From a virus, in the IMG/VR virus record IMGVR_UViG_3300043256_000553, positions 1 through 25,981 of that record: a DNA stretch of 25,981 bases; one strand, written 5' to 3'. How positions within the stretch are numbered: the first letter of the stretch is position 1; the number at the start of each line of letters is the position of its first letter. A program made the position numbers and the translations under genes. Below are positions 7,938 through 15,404 of the stretch, piece by piece. The notes beneath the pieces were generated by a model that saw only the letters and a program-made list of their open reading frames with translations, ran no database searches and was not told the DNA's origin.

Positions 7938-8726
7938 TCAGGTCTGCCATGGAACCGTCACCCGCGCCTTCGGCGCATCAACCGGGAAGACATCGTAGAT
8001 CGGACCCTTCCACCCCGGCAAGAGGCGGACTCTGCCAGGCCACCGTTTCTCGAGCTCCCCACACCACTCGATCGCGCGCCAGATGTTGTAGGTGGAAGCC
8101 CTCTTCGTAGCCGGGTTCGTGGACCCAAACTCATACGCTGTCCCACTTTGCAGCGTGAATCCCATGAGGTAGATCGGGTCCGCTCCCATGAGCAAACCCC
8201 ACTGCAAGGCGTAGCAAATCGAATTGGCGCCGTAGTGGAATGGCTTGTCTGCCTGATCCACGAAGTAGGGTGGCGCCGCGTTGGGGTGGTACTTGCCGTT
8301 GATCGTCCTCCCCGGCGCGCGGCGTGCATTCTGAATCGGAAACTTGACCACCTTGAGATTGTCCCCGCCGATCGTGCGGATCTGCAGAGACAGAGGCGTC
8401 TTGCCAAACGCCCCGGCACCCAACATGCCCTGGCTCATCAAGACGACCATGGGGGGACCTTTCTGAGAGAGCAAGGTGCGCTCGGTTGTCCAGACGTCTT
8501 TATCGACGATCTGCCAGTACGTCGGTCGTAGGGTCCGAAGAGTCCAGTTTGTTCCGAGGACGGGCTCTCCCCTTGCCTGTTGAAGTCTTGGGTGGTGAGC
8601 CACTCCCGCGGCTCCCCCAAGGATCCAAAGAGCTCTTCCTTTGTGGATGTTTTCAAGCCAACGCGGAGAAGGATCTCTGCCGCGCGGTGCTTGTACGTGT
8701 GCCGCTTCGAAATCTGGTAGGAGCAT
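7938..8726 (-). CDS. DUF115/MptE-like Rossmann-type protein (up to 262 aa)
   Basis: The recognisable domain starts near residue 29 with KGRALWILGG, a Gly-rich nucleotide-binding-type loop. It continues with GTNWTLRTLRPTYWQIVD near 58-75, and ends with GANSICYALQWGLLMGADPI and YLMGF, typical of phage DUF115/MptE-like proteins found beside glycosyltransferases. The chemistry in phages is unproven; relatives act in sugar or pterin nucleotide metabolism. The start is a problem: the only in-frame ATG (8726) lies 289 bases inside the upstream glycosyltransferase frame, and residues 1-25 look like a shadow. A frameshift, a very rare start codon or an indel could explain this. The gene ends just before the ribosome site of the 48-aa gene. 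Confidence 0.7.
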   Translation of the reverse strand: MLLPDFEAAHVQAPRGRDPSPRWLENIHKGRALWILGGAAGVAHHPRLQQARGEPVLGTNWTLRTLRPTYWQIVDKDVWTTERTLLSQKGPPMVVLMSQGMLGAGAFGKTPLSLQIRTIGGDNLKVVKFPIQNARRAPGRTINGKYHPNAAPPYFVDQADKPFHYGANSICYALQWGLLMGADPIYLMGFTLQSGTAYEFGSTNPATKRASTYNIWRAIEWCGELEKRWPGRVRLLPGWKGPIYDVFPVDAPKARVTVPWQT

Positions 8727-9793
8727 TCTTGACCCACCTCTGCAGCTTCGTCAAGGTGATTGAGGTAGTAGAGCACAAGCTCGAGAAAGTGTTCCGGACT
8801 CTCTGCGCGCGGGGCCATCGGGAACAAACGCGCGAGCTCTCCACGCACGTTGTCATTGATCACACACGTCCCACAAGCCGCCATCTCGAAGAACCGAGGG
8901 TTGACGTGTTGCGCCGGCAGGCCATAGACGTTCCAGAATCCTGTACCTCCCCACTCTGCCGGGGGAGTCGTCATCACCTGGAGGCCCGGCCAAGACGGGT
9001 ACCGCGACGCTTTCTTCACTACGAACTGCATCCACTCTGTCTTCCCAATGTGTGGATCTCGATGAACATTGAGACCCACCCCACATGACGCGTACAGATC
9101 GGCGTGAGCATCGAGACCAATCCACCGCCCTTGATGAGCTTTCGGATTGGTACTTTGCCAGTAGCGAATCTCCGTCCCTTCCACCAACTTCTCCACTGGC
9201 TTGAGCCATGGAGTCCGAGGCTTGAGATTCGCATTCCCCAAAAACAAAGCTCGAACTCTGATCTCACGTTGGTCGTACGGAACGAGCTTGAACCGCTCCG
9301 TGTTGACAGCCGGCGGGAGGTAGTAGACCTGATCGCGCGCTCCCTTCGATAGCTTGTGTGCAGCCAAGGTCCCCGGATCCATGGTGAAGATGTAGTCGAA
9401 GCGTGGTGAGTACCGGAGAGTCTCACCACACTCGTAGGGCTCATCGCACAGGTACACCGCTGTCGGAATGCCCCTCCTCTTGAGCTCGTGCTGGAACGTC
9501 TCATTCGCTGCTGCGCGACCATGGTGGCAGAAGACCAAGTCCGGTTCCCATTTATAGATGTGCTGCACCACACTCTTCGCGGTACGGTTGTTGGCAGGCA
9601 CGGCGTAGGGACTCCTCCGATTCAACGCCATGTACTTGATCAGACTAATGTCGAAGACCTTGACTTCACAACCAAGAGCCTTGAATCCCCACTCCCATCC
9701 GTCGTTGAAATCGTCAGAGAACAAAAGGCCAGGCCGGGCCAGAGCAACCTTGGGCACGCCCTCCACACGCTTGCGACGGATCACGGCAGTCAT
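8438..9793 (-). CDS. CgeB-like GT-B glycosyltransferase (451 aa as read)
   Basis: A probable sugar transferase of the CgeB/Glyco_trans_1_2 type. Motifs include a Rossmann start VALARPGLLFSDDF (16-29), DLVFCHHGRA (85-94), an acidic LCDEPYE (115-121), and the family's C-terminal signature HVNPRFFEMAACGTCVIND (296-314), followed by HTYKHRAAEILLRVGL (365-380), where family members usually end. Beyond about residue 383 the frame continues 68 residues with low-complexity sequence overlapping the DUF115-like gene. That tail is probably not a true domain. The ATG overlaps the previous stop by ATGA. The donor and acceptor are unknown. The context suggests a role in a virion, DNA or surface glycan pathway. 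Confidence 0.78.
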   Translation of the reverse strand: MTAVIRRKRVEGVPKVALARPGLLFSDDFNDGWEWGFKALGCEVKVFDISLIKYMALNRRSPYAVPANNRTAKSVVQHIYKWEPDLVFCHHGRAAANETFQHELKRRGIPTAVYLCDEPYECGETLRYSPRFDYIFTMDPGTLAAHKLSKGARDQVYYLPPAVNTERFKLVPYDQREIRVRALFLGNANLKPRTPWLKPVEKLVEGTEIRYWQSTNPKAHQGRWIGLDAHADLYASCGVGLNVHRDPHIGKTEWMQFVVKKASRYPSWPGLQVMTTPPAEWGGTGFWNVYGLPAQHVNPRFFEMAACGTCVINDNVRGELARLFPMAPRAESPEHFLELVLYYLNHLDEAAEVGQECSYQISKRHTYKHRAAEILLRVGLKTSTKEELFGSLGEPREWLTTQDFNRQGESPSSEQTGLFGPYDRRTGRSSIKTSGQPSAPCSLRKVPPWSS

Positions 9794-10458
9794 GCCGTGG
9801 ACATCACGAACTGAGGTGTCACTTCGTCTCGATCTGTAACCTTGACACTGTCATGCAGCGCATTGGGGGACGGGTCCAAAGGCTGCGTGCGTACGGCGGG
9901 ATGAATCCAGAAATGCTCGCCCATCTTGCCGACGTCTCCCTGTACCAAAAACAGCGAATCGTGCGGATGGATCTCCGGCCAGTAGCGAATCGATCCGCCC
10001 TTGATCCGTCGGAACATCGTCAGCCCACGAGTCATCTTGTTGTGGTTTCGTCCTACGTGGTAGGGAGGGTTCTGGCTCCACTTGGCTTCGTGATCGACCG
10101 TCACGCACCGGGCTCTCTGGTCCTGTCGCAGAACGGTCAACAACTTCTCGGCCCACTGATGGTCGTACACACCAAGACAGGGGTGAAAAAAGGCAATGGC
10201 CTTGGCCCGCCCGTACGAAGCTGCGATGTTGCAACAGCGCGTAAAGTAGATGCGCTTCTTGTTCACGAGGAGCGTCGAAGGAACATCTGGATTGCCCTGA
10301 ATCCAACCTCGCAACACGTCCGTCATCTCCCCACCGACGCCATCATTGATCACGGTGAGGCCGAACGGAATCTTGGTGTATTCCACCAAGCGATTCAGGC
10401 CATCAAGAACAACGTAGGGCTCACCCCACGCCGGCAGACACACGTCAACTTCAACCAC
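9790..10458 (-). CDS. GT-A/GT2-like glycosyltransferase without a clear DxD (222 aa)
   Basis: The N-terminus VEVDVCLPAWGEP and VINDG (about 36-40) match the nucleotide-binding start of family 2 glycosyltransferases, and FTRCCNIAASYG (72-83) matches their ArNxG helix. The place where GT2 enzymes carry a metal-binding DxD reads AFFHPCLGVYD (89-99), so the catalytic acidic pair is missing or displaced. The protein may be inactive, metal-independent or use the later Asp. GTG 10458 is preferred: AGGAG lies seven bases upstream and the start overlaps the stop of the zinc protein. A longer frame with TTG at 10494 adds a poly-Arg segment and lacks such a site. It ends by ATGA overlap with the CgeB-like gene. 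Confidence 0.68.
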   Translation of the reverse strand: MVEVDVCLPAWGEPYVVLDGLNRLVEYTKIPFGLTVINDGVGGEMTDVLRGWIQGNPDVPSTLLVNKKRIYFTRCCNIAASYGRAKAIAFFHPCLGVYDHQWAEKLLTVLRQDQRARCVTVDHEAKWSQNPPYHVGRNHNKMTRGLTMFRRIKGGSIRYWPEIHPHDSLFLVQGDVGKMGEHFWIHPAVRTQPLDPSPNALHDSVKVTDRDEVTPQFVMSTA

Positions 10459-10639
10459 TGGCTTTCTCCTGCGCCTTCTTTCCTTCTTCGGCAACCCACG
10501 TCAGATTGCATCTGCGAGAGCACCAAACAAACGTCTGCTGCCCAGCCCGACTCAAAGCTCGAGACCGATTCCGTGGGTATCGAACCACTCGGTTACATCC
10601 AAGGCACCGAAGGTGCACGACTTCGCTTGGGGGTTCCAC
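10451..10639 (-). CDS. Small zinc-finger-like protein (62 aa)
   Basis: It starts at GTG 10639, nine bases after a clear AAGGAG. Cysteines C12-x2-C15 and C40-x3-C44 (RCLGCNR and WCSRRC) suggest one zinc-binding unit separated by a basic, Arg-rich loop, with a Lys/Glu-rich tail. The fold resembles short phage zinc ribbons often linked to nucleic acids, but no family can be named. It overlaps the preceding hypothetical gene by 47 bases and the following glycosyltransferase by eight. Confidence 0.62.
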   Translation of the reverse strand: MEPPSEVVHLRCLGCNRVVRYPRNRSRALSRAGQQTFVWCSRRCNLTWVAEEGKKAQEKASG

Positions 10640-10952
10640 TCTTGACTACTCCTTGGTTTGCCAGCGCGACATCATCCGCCGCCCGCATGCGCGCATGAGG
10701 CGTCGCAGGCACCGCGGCTTCTTCCTGCCCCACAAGTGAGGAGGCCCGTAGTTCTTCTGCCGTCCTTGCCTCCTCCACGTACGTCAAGCCGGAGGTTGTC
10801 GGTCCAGGGGCTTCGGGAACGAACGCACTCTGCGGATTGCTTCCATCTCCACCTGCAGCCTTGAGACCGCGGTTCACGATCATCTCGACTTGATTGAGTA
10901 TGTAGTCGATGTAGGGGCTCTGCCCCAAAACGCCAACTAGGATCGTTTCCAC
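10593..10952 (-). CDS. Hypothetical protein after the terminase (119 aa)
   Basis: The GTG at 10952 overlaps the end of the large terminase by 16 bases, and a GGGAG lies about 12 bases upstream inside a hairpin. The frame remains open upstream to a start at 11027, so the exact start is uncertain. Residues 1-35 contain an amphipathic or mildly hydrophobic helix (TILVGVLGQSPYIDYILNQV). The rest is Ala-, Pro- and Glu-rich and probably disordered, ending SRAPSVPWM. No family is recognised. It may be a small terminase- or portal-associated protein, judged by position only. Confidence 0.5.
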   Translation of the reverse strand: METILVGVLGQSPYIDYILNQVEMIVNRGLKAAGGDGSNPQSAFVPEAPGPTTSGLTYVEEARTAEELRASSLVGQEEAAVPATPHARMRAADDVALANQGVVKSGTPKRSRAPSVPWM

Positions 10953-12631
10953 AGCGAGGGCTGACTCCCTCGCTTGCGGTAGAGATCTTGTTGGCCTTGT
11001 TGCCCAGGGCTTGCGTTGTTTTGCCATAGAGGATCCGTCCCGGCGCGCGGCTGGAGATTCTTGATCATGTCACGCGCATCGTATCTCGCATTCGGGTTGT
11101 ACTTGCCATCCACCAACGACGGCGGCTGAGTCATCGCGACGTAGGGAGTCCAGCTTGCCGGCGGGCCAGGGAAGAGCCAGCGTCCACGCTCGTCCCGCTG
11201 ATCGATGTCCGAGATTGCATCGGGAACATCGTCGTTTGCTGAGAACGGCCACTCCGTCATCTCCTCGAACATCGGTTTCCACTTGCGCATCTGGTCGCGA
11301 AGGGACTGCGCAAAGTAGATCCGACCCTCACGGAAGCGAGGCTCGATCCCGTGAATCCGTGTCATCTTGATCTCATTGCTCCGGCCACCCACCTCCACGA
11401 TGCGCGGGCGGATGAACGTCTTGCGGCGAAGCTCTTCCAGGTAACCTGCGATCAACTCCTTGTGCGTCGTCTTCTCGATCGCCACCGCCTTCGGCTCCCA
11501 GTGACACCACTGATCCCATAGAGCCGCCAACCTCTGCGTCGACTCAGCCGGTTTCCACCGATCGACCAACACGTCATGCACGTACGCGTACCGGTGCGTA
11601 TCCAAGCTCACAACCCAAAACGCCGTTCGATCATTCTGCTCCAGGGCTGAGAACGCGAAGTCCGTCATAATGTAGGTCCAGCACGCTCGAGGGATGTCCT
11701 GGTCCGGGATCACACGGAAGTACTCGGGGAGGAAGATCTGCTCCTCCTCGCTCATCGGCTTGTTGTGGTAGTACGCGTAGAACTGCCGAGAGGGCATGTT
11801 GCGTTTGCGCGACTCCACAAACGCACGCGTGAGTCGGCCGGGGAAGAAGAGGGTCCCTTCCGAATCGATCCACTCGTGACGAGAAATCTGCCAGTCTTTC
11901 TTGGCCTCCGGATCCTTGATGGTCTTGCACCAGAAATCCGCGAAGTGATGGATCGTTCCACACGCCAGCAAACGCGACCCCGGATCCAGCTGCGCCATGA
12001 GCTCGCCGATCCAAGTCTTGACATTCTCAATCGCTTCCGGCGTTTTCGTGTTCTCCTGCGAGATCGGATCGTCAAGCCACCCCATGTCCCAGTGCGCGCC
12101 GGTCTGCACCTCCCCTTCACCGAAGGCAGCAAGGGTCGGATCTTTCAGGTGCGTCATCGTGCGCTGTGCTGAAACGAACCCGGAGATGTAGGACCACGCC
12201 TTGGGATCCTTGTGCACACCGAACCGCTCTTCGAACCAAGGCGACTCGATGATCAACATGACGTTCTTGAGAAACTTGCGCGACTGCCGGCCGGTCTCTG
12301 ATCCGATAAACCCACGGATGTTCGGATTCTTCGCGATCTCCCAACACGCCAATCCCACCGTGAAGACCTGCGACTTGAAAGTCCCCCGCGGCCAAAGAAC
12401 CATCTTGTTCTTGTAGAGAATGACTTCCAGATTCTCCGGGTCTGGGGTTCCTTCCCAATTCAAGATGAACTGTGCACCACGACCATGCGGCTCCCACTGC
12501 GCATCGGGCGCTGCACCGCAGTCGCGAACGAAGTCGAGAAACCCCTCGTCTGACAAGTAGTACTCGCGCTCCTCTTCGATCCGCTGCTCACGGATCTGCG
12601 CCTTCGTCAGAACTGGTTCCGTCGCGGTCAC
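10937..12631 (-). CDS. terL: Terminase large subunit (564 aa)
   Basis: The packaging motor: an ATPase that pumps DNA into the head plus a nuclease that cuts the concatemer. The ATPase part shows a variant Walker A, LWPRGTFKS (79-87; the common GSGK is replaced by GTFK), a Walker B region ending in LDD (186-188) and a coupling motif LACGTIHH (222-229). The RNase H-like nuclease shows acidic residues in IMTDFAFS (D324), AIEKTTHKE (E386) and NDDVPDAISD (D467/D468/D471). The start is GTG 12631, because it overlaps the GT2 stop in the GTGA pattern used across this operon; the frame's upstream extension has no motif. A gene for a glycosyltransferase rather than the small terminase lies directly upstream. 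Confidence 0.9.
   Translation of the reverse strand: MTATEPVLTKAQIREQRIEEEREYYLSDEGFLDFVRDCGAAPDAQWEPHGRGAQFILNWEGTPDPENLEVILYKNKMVLWPRGTFKSQVFTVGLACWEIAKNPNIRGFIGSETGRQSRKFLKNVMLIIESPWFEERFGVHKDPKAWSYISGFVSAQRTMTHLKDPTLAAFGEGEVQTGAHWDMGWLDDPISQENTKTPEAIENVKTWIGELMAQLDPGSRLLACGTIHHFADFWCKTIKDPEAKKDWQISRHEWIDSEGTLFFPGRLTRAFVESRKRNMPSRQFYAYYHNKPMSEEEQIFLPEYFRVIPDQDIPRACWTYIMTDFAFSALEQNDRTAFWVVSLDTHRYAYVHDVLVDRWKPAESTQRLAALWDQWCHWEPKAVAIEKTTHKELIAGYLEELRRKTFIRPRIVEVGGRSNEIKMTRIHGIEPRFREGRIYFAQSLRDQMRKWKPMFEEMTEWPFSANDDVPDAISDIDQRDERGRWLFPGPPASWTPYVAMTQPPSLVDGKYNPNARYDARDMIKNLQPRAGTDPLWQNNASPGQQGQQDLYRKRGSQPSLWKRS
10954..10973 (-). other. 7-bp hairpin at the terminase 3' end
   Basis: A perfect inverted repeat GCGAGGG/CCCTCGC with a 6-base loop lies within the last codons of the terminase gene and ends one base before GTG 10952. 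The GAGGGAG that could serve as ribosome site for the next gene is in its stem. It could couple the following gene's translation to the terminase. No T-run follows, so termination is unlikely. Confidence 0.4.
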
Positions 12632-13362
12632 TGAATTTGCTTCCAAGGGAAGCGGAGCACGATCCGCTCCTTGGTCAAGTACCTGCGAGCCCCCATCCTG
12701 CGCGCTTCTCGAATCTTGCGCAAGTGGAGAGATCGATTGTGAGTGTAGCCCCTGTCCAAACTCATCACGGCCGCATCGGGAATGTGGGCCGTCGAGTAGA
12801 AGTCTGCCCAGCAGTCCTTCCACCAACGAGGCATGATCCCAATGGTGTTGAGAGTGTGGTGCAACATCACGTCGCTAAAGCCTTTATGCCCAACATAGTC
12901 TTCGTCGTAGCCACCCACACGCCAAAAGTCATCGGTGTGGATCAGGTAGATGTTGCAGCAGCCCTCGTCCATTGCCCCCGTCGACATGTGCTTCAAAAGC
13001 ATTCGGTAGCGCCCGCCCGGCGTGATCTGTGGCACGCGTGCAACGACCAACTCCATCACCTCGGCCGGGATGATCATGTCGGGATCGATCATCAGACACC
13101 AACCGTCACGCGCCGCATCCATACCCAGATTGCGAGCTCCTGGTTGGTTCCAAGCCTTGTCCTGCTCAACACGGAAAACCTGCACATCCAAACGCGTCTC
13201 CGGCATCACGAACGGATGCTTCGGTCCCGCATCATCGACCACAATGAAACGCGTGTTCCCCCTCACCTCCACAGAGTAGCTCTCCCACATCTCGATCTGC
13301 TTCGCCATCATCAACGGCTGGTCGTAGCACGCCATGACCAAGCAGAGCCGAGGTCGTATCAC
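12628..13362 (-). CDS. GT2-family glycosyltransferase (244 aa)
   Basis: A GT-A fold sugar transferase. Motifs in order: LVMACYDQP (8-16), IVVDDAG (40-46), the NQPGARNLGMDAA helix (72-84), a metal/nucleotide-sugar DxD as MIDPDM (91-96), and the acceptor-side block VGGYDEDYVGHKGFSDVM (149-166), which fits enzymes with a DED/D catalytic pocket. It would transfer a sugar from a nucleotide donor, with the acceptor unknown. GTG 13362 overlaps the methyltransferase stop by GTGA and gives a clean domain start; residues upstream look like shadow. It ends in a GTGA overlap with the large terminase, so it is tied directly to packaging genes. Confidence 0.82.
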   Translation of the reverse strand: MIRPRLCLVMACYDQPLMMAKQIEMWESYSVEVRGNTRFIVVDDAGPKHPFVMPETRLDVQVFRVEQDKAWNQPGARNLGMDAARDGWCLMIDPDMIIPAEVMELVVARVPQITPGGRYRMLLKHMSTGAMDEGCCNIYLIHTDDFWRVGGYDEDYVGHKGFSDVMLHHTLNTIGIMPRWWKDCWADFYSTAHIPDAAVMSLDRGYTHNRSLHLRKIREARRMGARRYLTKERIVLRFPWKQIQ

Positions 13363-14006
13363 AGGTCCCTCGCGAAGACGTAGCTTCCTACGCTGTCTCG
13401 CCCAAACCGCTCCTCCAGACGGGAACGCTCTAACAACTCCCACCCTTGCTCTTTGAGCCACCCGATCAGCCCCCATTCCGTGAAGTACCACAGGTGCTCA
13501 CGCGGCTTGAAGTGACGACTCCGAAGCACCACTTCCGCGTTCTCGTAGATCGGCGTCGAAATGAAAAGACAGTGTGTCACCCGCGCGATGAGAGCCTTCG
13601 GATTGTTCATGTGCTCGAGGCTGTCCCACAAGGTTACAGCCCGCACCGTCGCGTCAAACGGATCGCGCCAAAGTCCCTTCTCCTTGAGCCATGCGCGCGG
13701 AGAATCGGCCACGTCGTAGCCCTTCGTCTTCTCCATGCCCCGTTCCATGATGAAAGCCCCACTCCCGATCCCAACATCGAGAAGGCCACCATCCCACCAC
13801 GACTCGACAAACTCCACCCGCGACTCGTTGAGACGTTCCCCACGCTTGTTGCGCGAGATGACATCGAAAGCCTCGAAATAGGCGGCCGGATACTCGAACG
13901 GATGTTTCACTGGGAGATGACCGAATCCCTTCTCCGGGAACCACACAAACTCACCAGCACACCGACAGTCACGAAGCCAACGCGTACAGTCCTTGCACGT
14001 CTTCAT
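13359..14006 (-). CDS. SAM-dependent methyltransferase with N-terminal cysteine cluster (215 aa)
   Basis: A class I methyltransferase. Motif I is LLDVGIGSGAF (75-85), followed by an acidic strand end GYDVA (96-100) and a UbiG-like VTLWDSLEHMNNP (124-136). The first 16 residues hold four cysteines (C4, C7, C14, C16), a likely zinc knuckle that is not part of the standard fold. Methyltransferases of this type in sugar clusters often methylate sugars or sugar-linked lipids; no DNA-methylase catalytic motif (NPPY or PC) is seen. It overlaps its neighbours by ATGA upstream and GTGA downstream, so it is made together with the radical SAM enzyme and GT2. Confidence 0.8.
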   Translation of the reverse strand: MKTCKDCTRWLRDCRCAGEFVWFPEKGFGHLPVKHPFEYPAAYFEAFDVISRNKRGERLNESRVEFVESWWDGGLLDVGIGSGAFIMERGMEKTKGYDVADSPRAWLKEKGLWRDPFDATVRAVTLWDSLEHMNNPKALIARVTHCLFISTPIYENAEVVLRSRHFKPREHLWYFTEWGLIGWLKEQGWELLERSRLEERFGRDSVGSYVFARDL

Positions 14007-15394
14007 CGTCGAACAAGCTCCCCGCCAAGACGGTCATGCTGCTGGAACTTGTTCACCTTGGACAAGTGATCTCCCAGATTCACGCGCCAGTACTCACGTG
14101 CGTTGATGTACTTCTTGCTCATGTCGAAGAACGCGTTCTGAATTCGGCGGCCCAGGTTCAAGTGGATCAAGCCCTTCGTCACGACCGGGTAGAGCCATGG
14201 CCAGCGAACCACCGCGGACCAGTACTTGTGCAAGCGCTCAATCTTCTCCTTGTCCCGTAGGTTGGGCACCGAGCACTCATCAAAAAACGTCGCGTTGACA
14301 AGGTAAGTGAGCTCCTCCACCGACTTGACGACACCCTTCTTGACCAAGATGTCTGCCATCACCGTGCCCGGGTACGCCTGCAGGAGCGAACACCAAGACA
14401 GCGTGGGCTTGCATTTGATATTGAAGCGCAAGGTTTCCATCGCGTCCGCAAGCGGGTCATCGACGGGGAGGCCCAGGAGGTTCTGCATTCGGAACTTGAT
14501 CTTGTACTTGTGCAGGAGAGCGACGCCCTTCTCGATGAGCTCGTTGGACTCGCGTCGATCCAACACTTCCTTGCGTGTCTCCTCGTTACCGCTCTCGATC
14601 GCGAAGCTGGCGATATGGATGCCGGCTTGCTTGAGGAGCTTGACCCGATCTTCCGTGATCAGCTTGGGCCGCAGCTGCGCGAAGAAGGGGAACCGATACT
14701 TGCTGTAGAGATCGGTGAAGCGCTCCAACCACTGCATGTCGATGCCGAAAATGTCATCCTGGAACGCAACAAACTTGCCACCCCAAAGCCGAAGTGTCCG
14801 CTCAATATCCTCGACCATGTACTCCGGTGAGTGTTGCCGAACACGCGCCCCCTTCGTCATGTCCTGCCACTCCTTGTTCGAATTGTAGCAGTACGTGCAC
14901 TTGTAGGGGCAGCCGCGCGCCGCAAGGAAGTTGCGAATCAGGTTGTTGCGCACATGAGGAAACCGCACGTTGTAGAAGAGCTCCCGATCCGGCGGCGCCA
15001 AGGCATCCAGATTCACGATGGGTTCCAGATCTACATGGGAGCGCCCGTTCACTGCGTCGATCGTCGCACGCTCTCCATCACCGCGGATGATGATGTCCGC
15101 GTGCTCCTGCCCCGCCTTGGAGAAGAACAAGTAGTGCGGCCCGCCAAAGATTGTCTTCCTTCGCGGCCAGAGCTCCTTGACCCCCGCAGCCACCGCTCCC
15201 CAGCGACCCTCATCCCCTGAAAGGACTTGGAAGGCCACAAAGTCTGCGCCCCAGTTGGCAGAAGTCAGAAGAGCTTGCGACTCAGTACACGCCAACGTCG
15301 CATGCCCGGCCCGCAGCAGCGCCGACGACACGTACTCCATCCCCAAGGGTTCCTGGCTCACGCCGTCATGGGTGACGAAGAGAATGCGCTTCAT
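14003..15394 (-). CDS. B12-binding-type radical SAM enzyme (463 aa)
   Basis: The radical SAM iron-sulfur motif CPYKCTYC provides C162, C166 and C169, preceded by LAARG as in many family members. Residues 1-115 form a cobalamin-binding-like Rossmann domain (MKRILFVTHDGVS, FGGPHYLF, IRGDGERA), although the histidine motif that ligates cobalt is not evident. After the cluster come the expected barrel strands, such as AIESGNEETRKEVL near 267-280. Relatives methylate unreactive carbons or rearrange complex substrates, including sugars and lipids. A B12-type radical SAM gene inside a phage head operon is uncommon. The ATG has only a weak ribosome site, ten bases after the GT9-like gene. Confidence 0.82.
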   Translation of the reverse strand: MKRILFVTHDGVSQEPLGMEYVSSALLRAGHATLACTESQALLTSANWGADFVAFQVLSGDEGRWGAVAAGVKELWPRRKTIFGGPHYLFFSKAGQEHADIIIRGDGERATIDAVNGRSHVDLEPIVNLDALAPPDRELFYNVRFPHVRNNLIRNFLAARGCPYKCTYCYNSNKEWQDMTKGARVRQHSPEYMVEDIERTLRLWGGKFVAFQDDIFGIDMQWLERFTDLYSKYRFPFFAQLRPKLITEDRVKLLKQAGIHIASFAIESGNEETRKEVLDRRESNELIEKGVALLHKYKIKFRMQNLLGLPVDDPLADAMETLRFNIKCKPTLSWCSLLQAYPGTVMADILVKKGVVKSVEELTYLVNATFFDECSVPNLRDKEKIERLHKYWSAVVRWPWLYPVVTKGLIHLNLGRRIQNAFFDMSKKYINAREYWRVNLGDHLSKVNKFQQHDRLGGELVRR

Positions 15395-15404
15395 TCGTCT
15401 AGTC

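Noticed and set aside
7705-7950. Minus-strand frame of 81 codons starting at ATG 7950
   Set aside because: The product is a repetitive Glu/Arg/Gln peptide; the other frame has a strong ribosome site and the two-cysteine Lys-rich pattern.
9853-10698. Plus-strand frame of 281 codons
   Set aside because: Antisense shadow of the GT-A-like and zinc-protein genes with no start context.
12472-13383. Plus-strand frame of about 300 codons
   Set aside because: Antisense to the GT2 and terminase genes; rich in His, Arg and Pro without structure or coupling.
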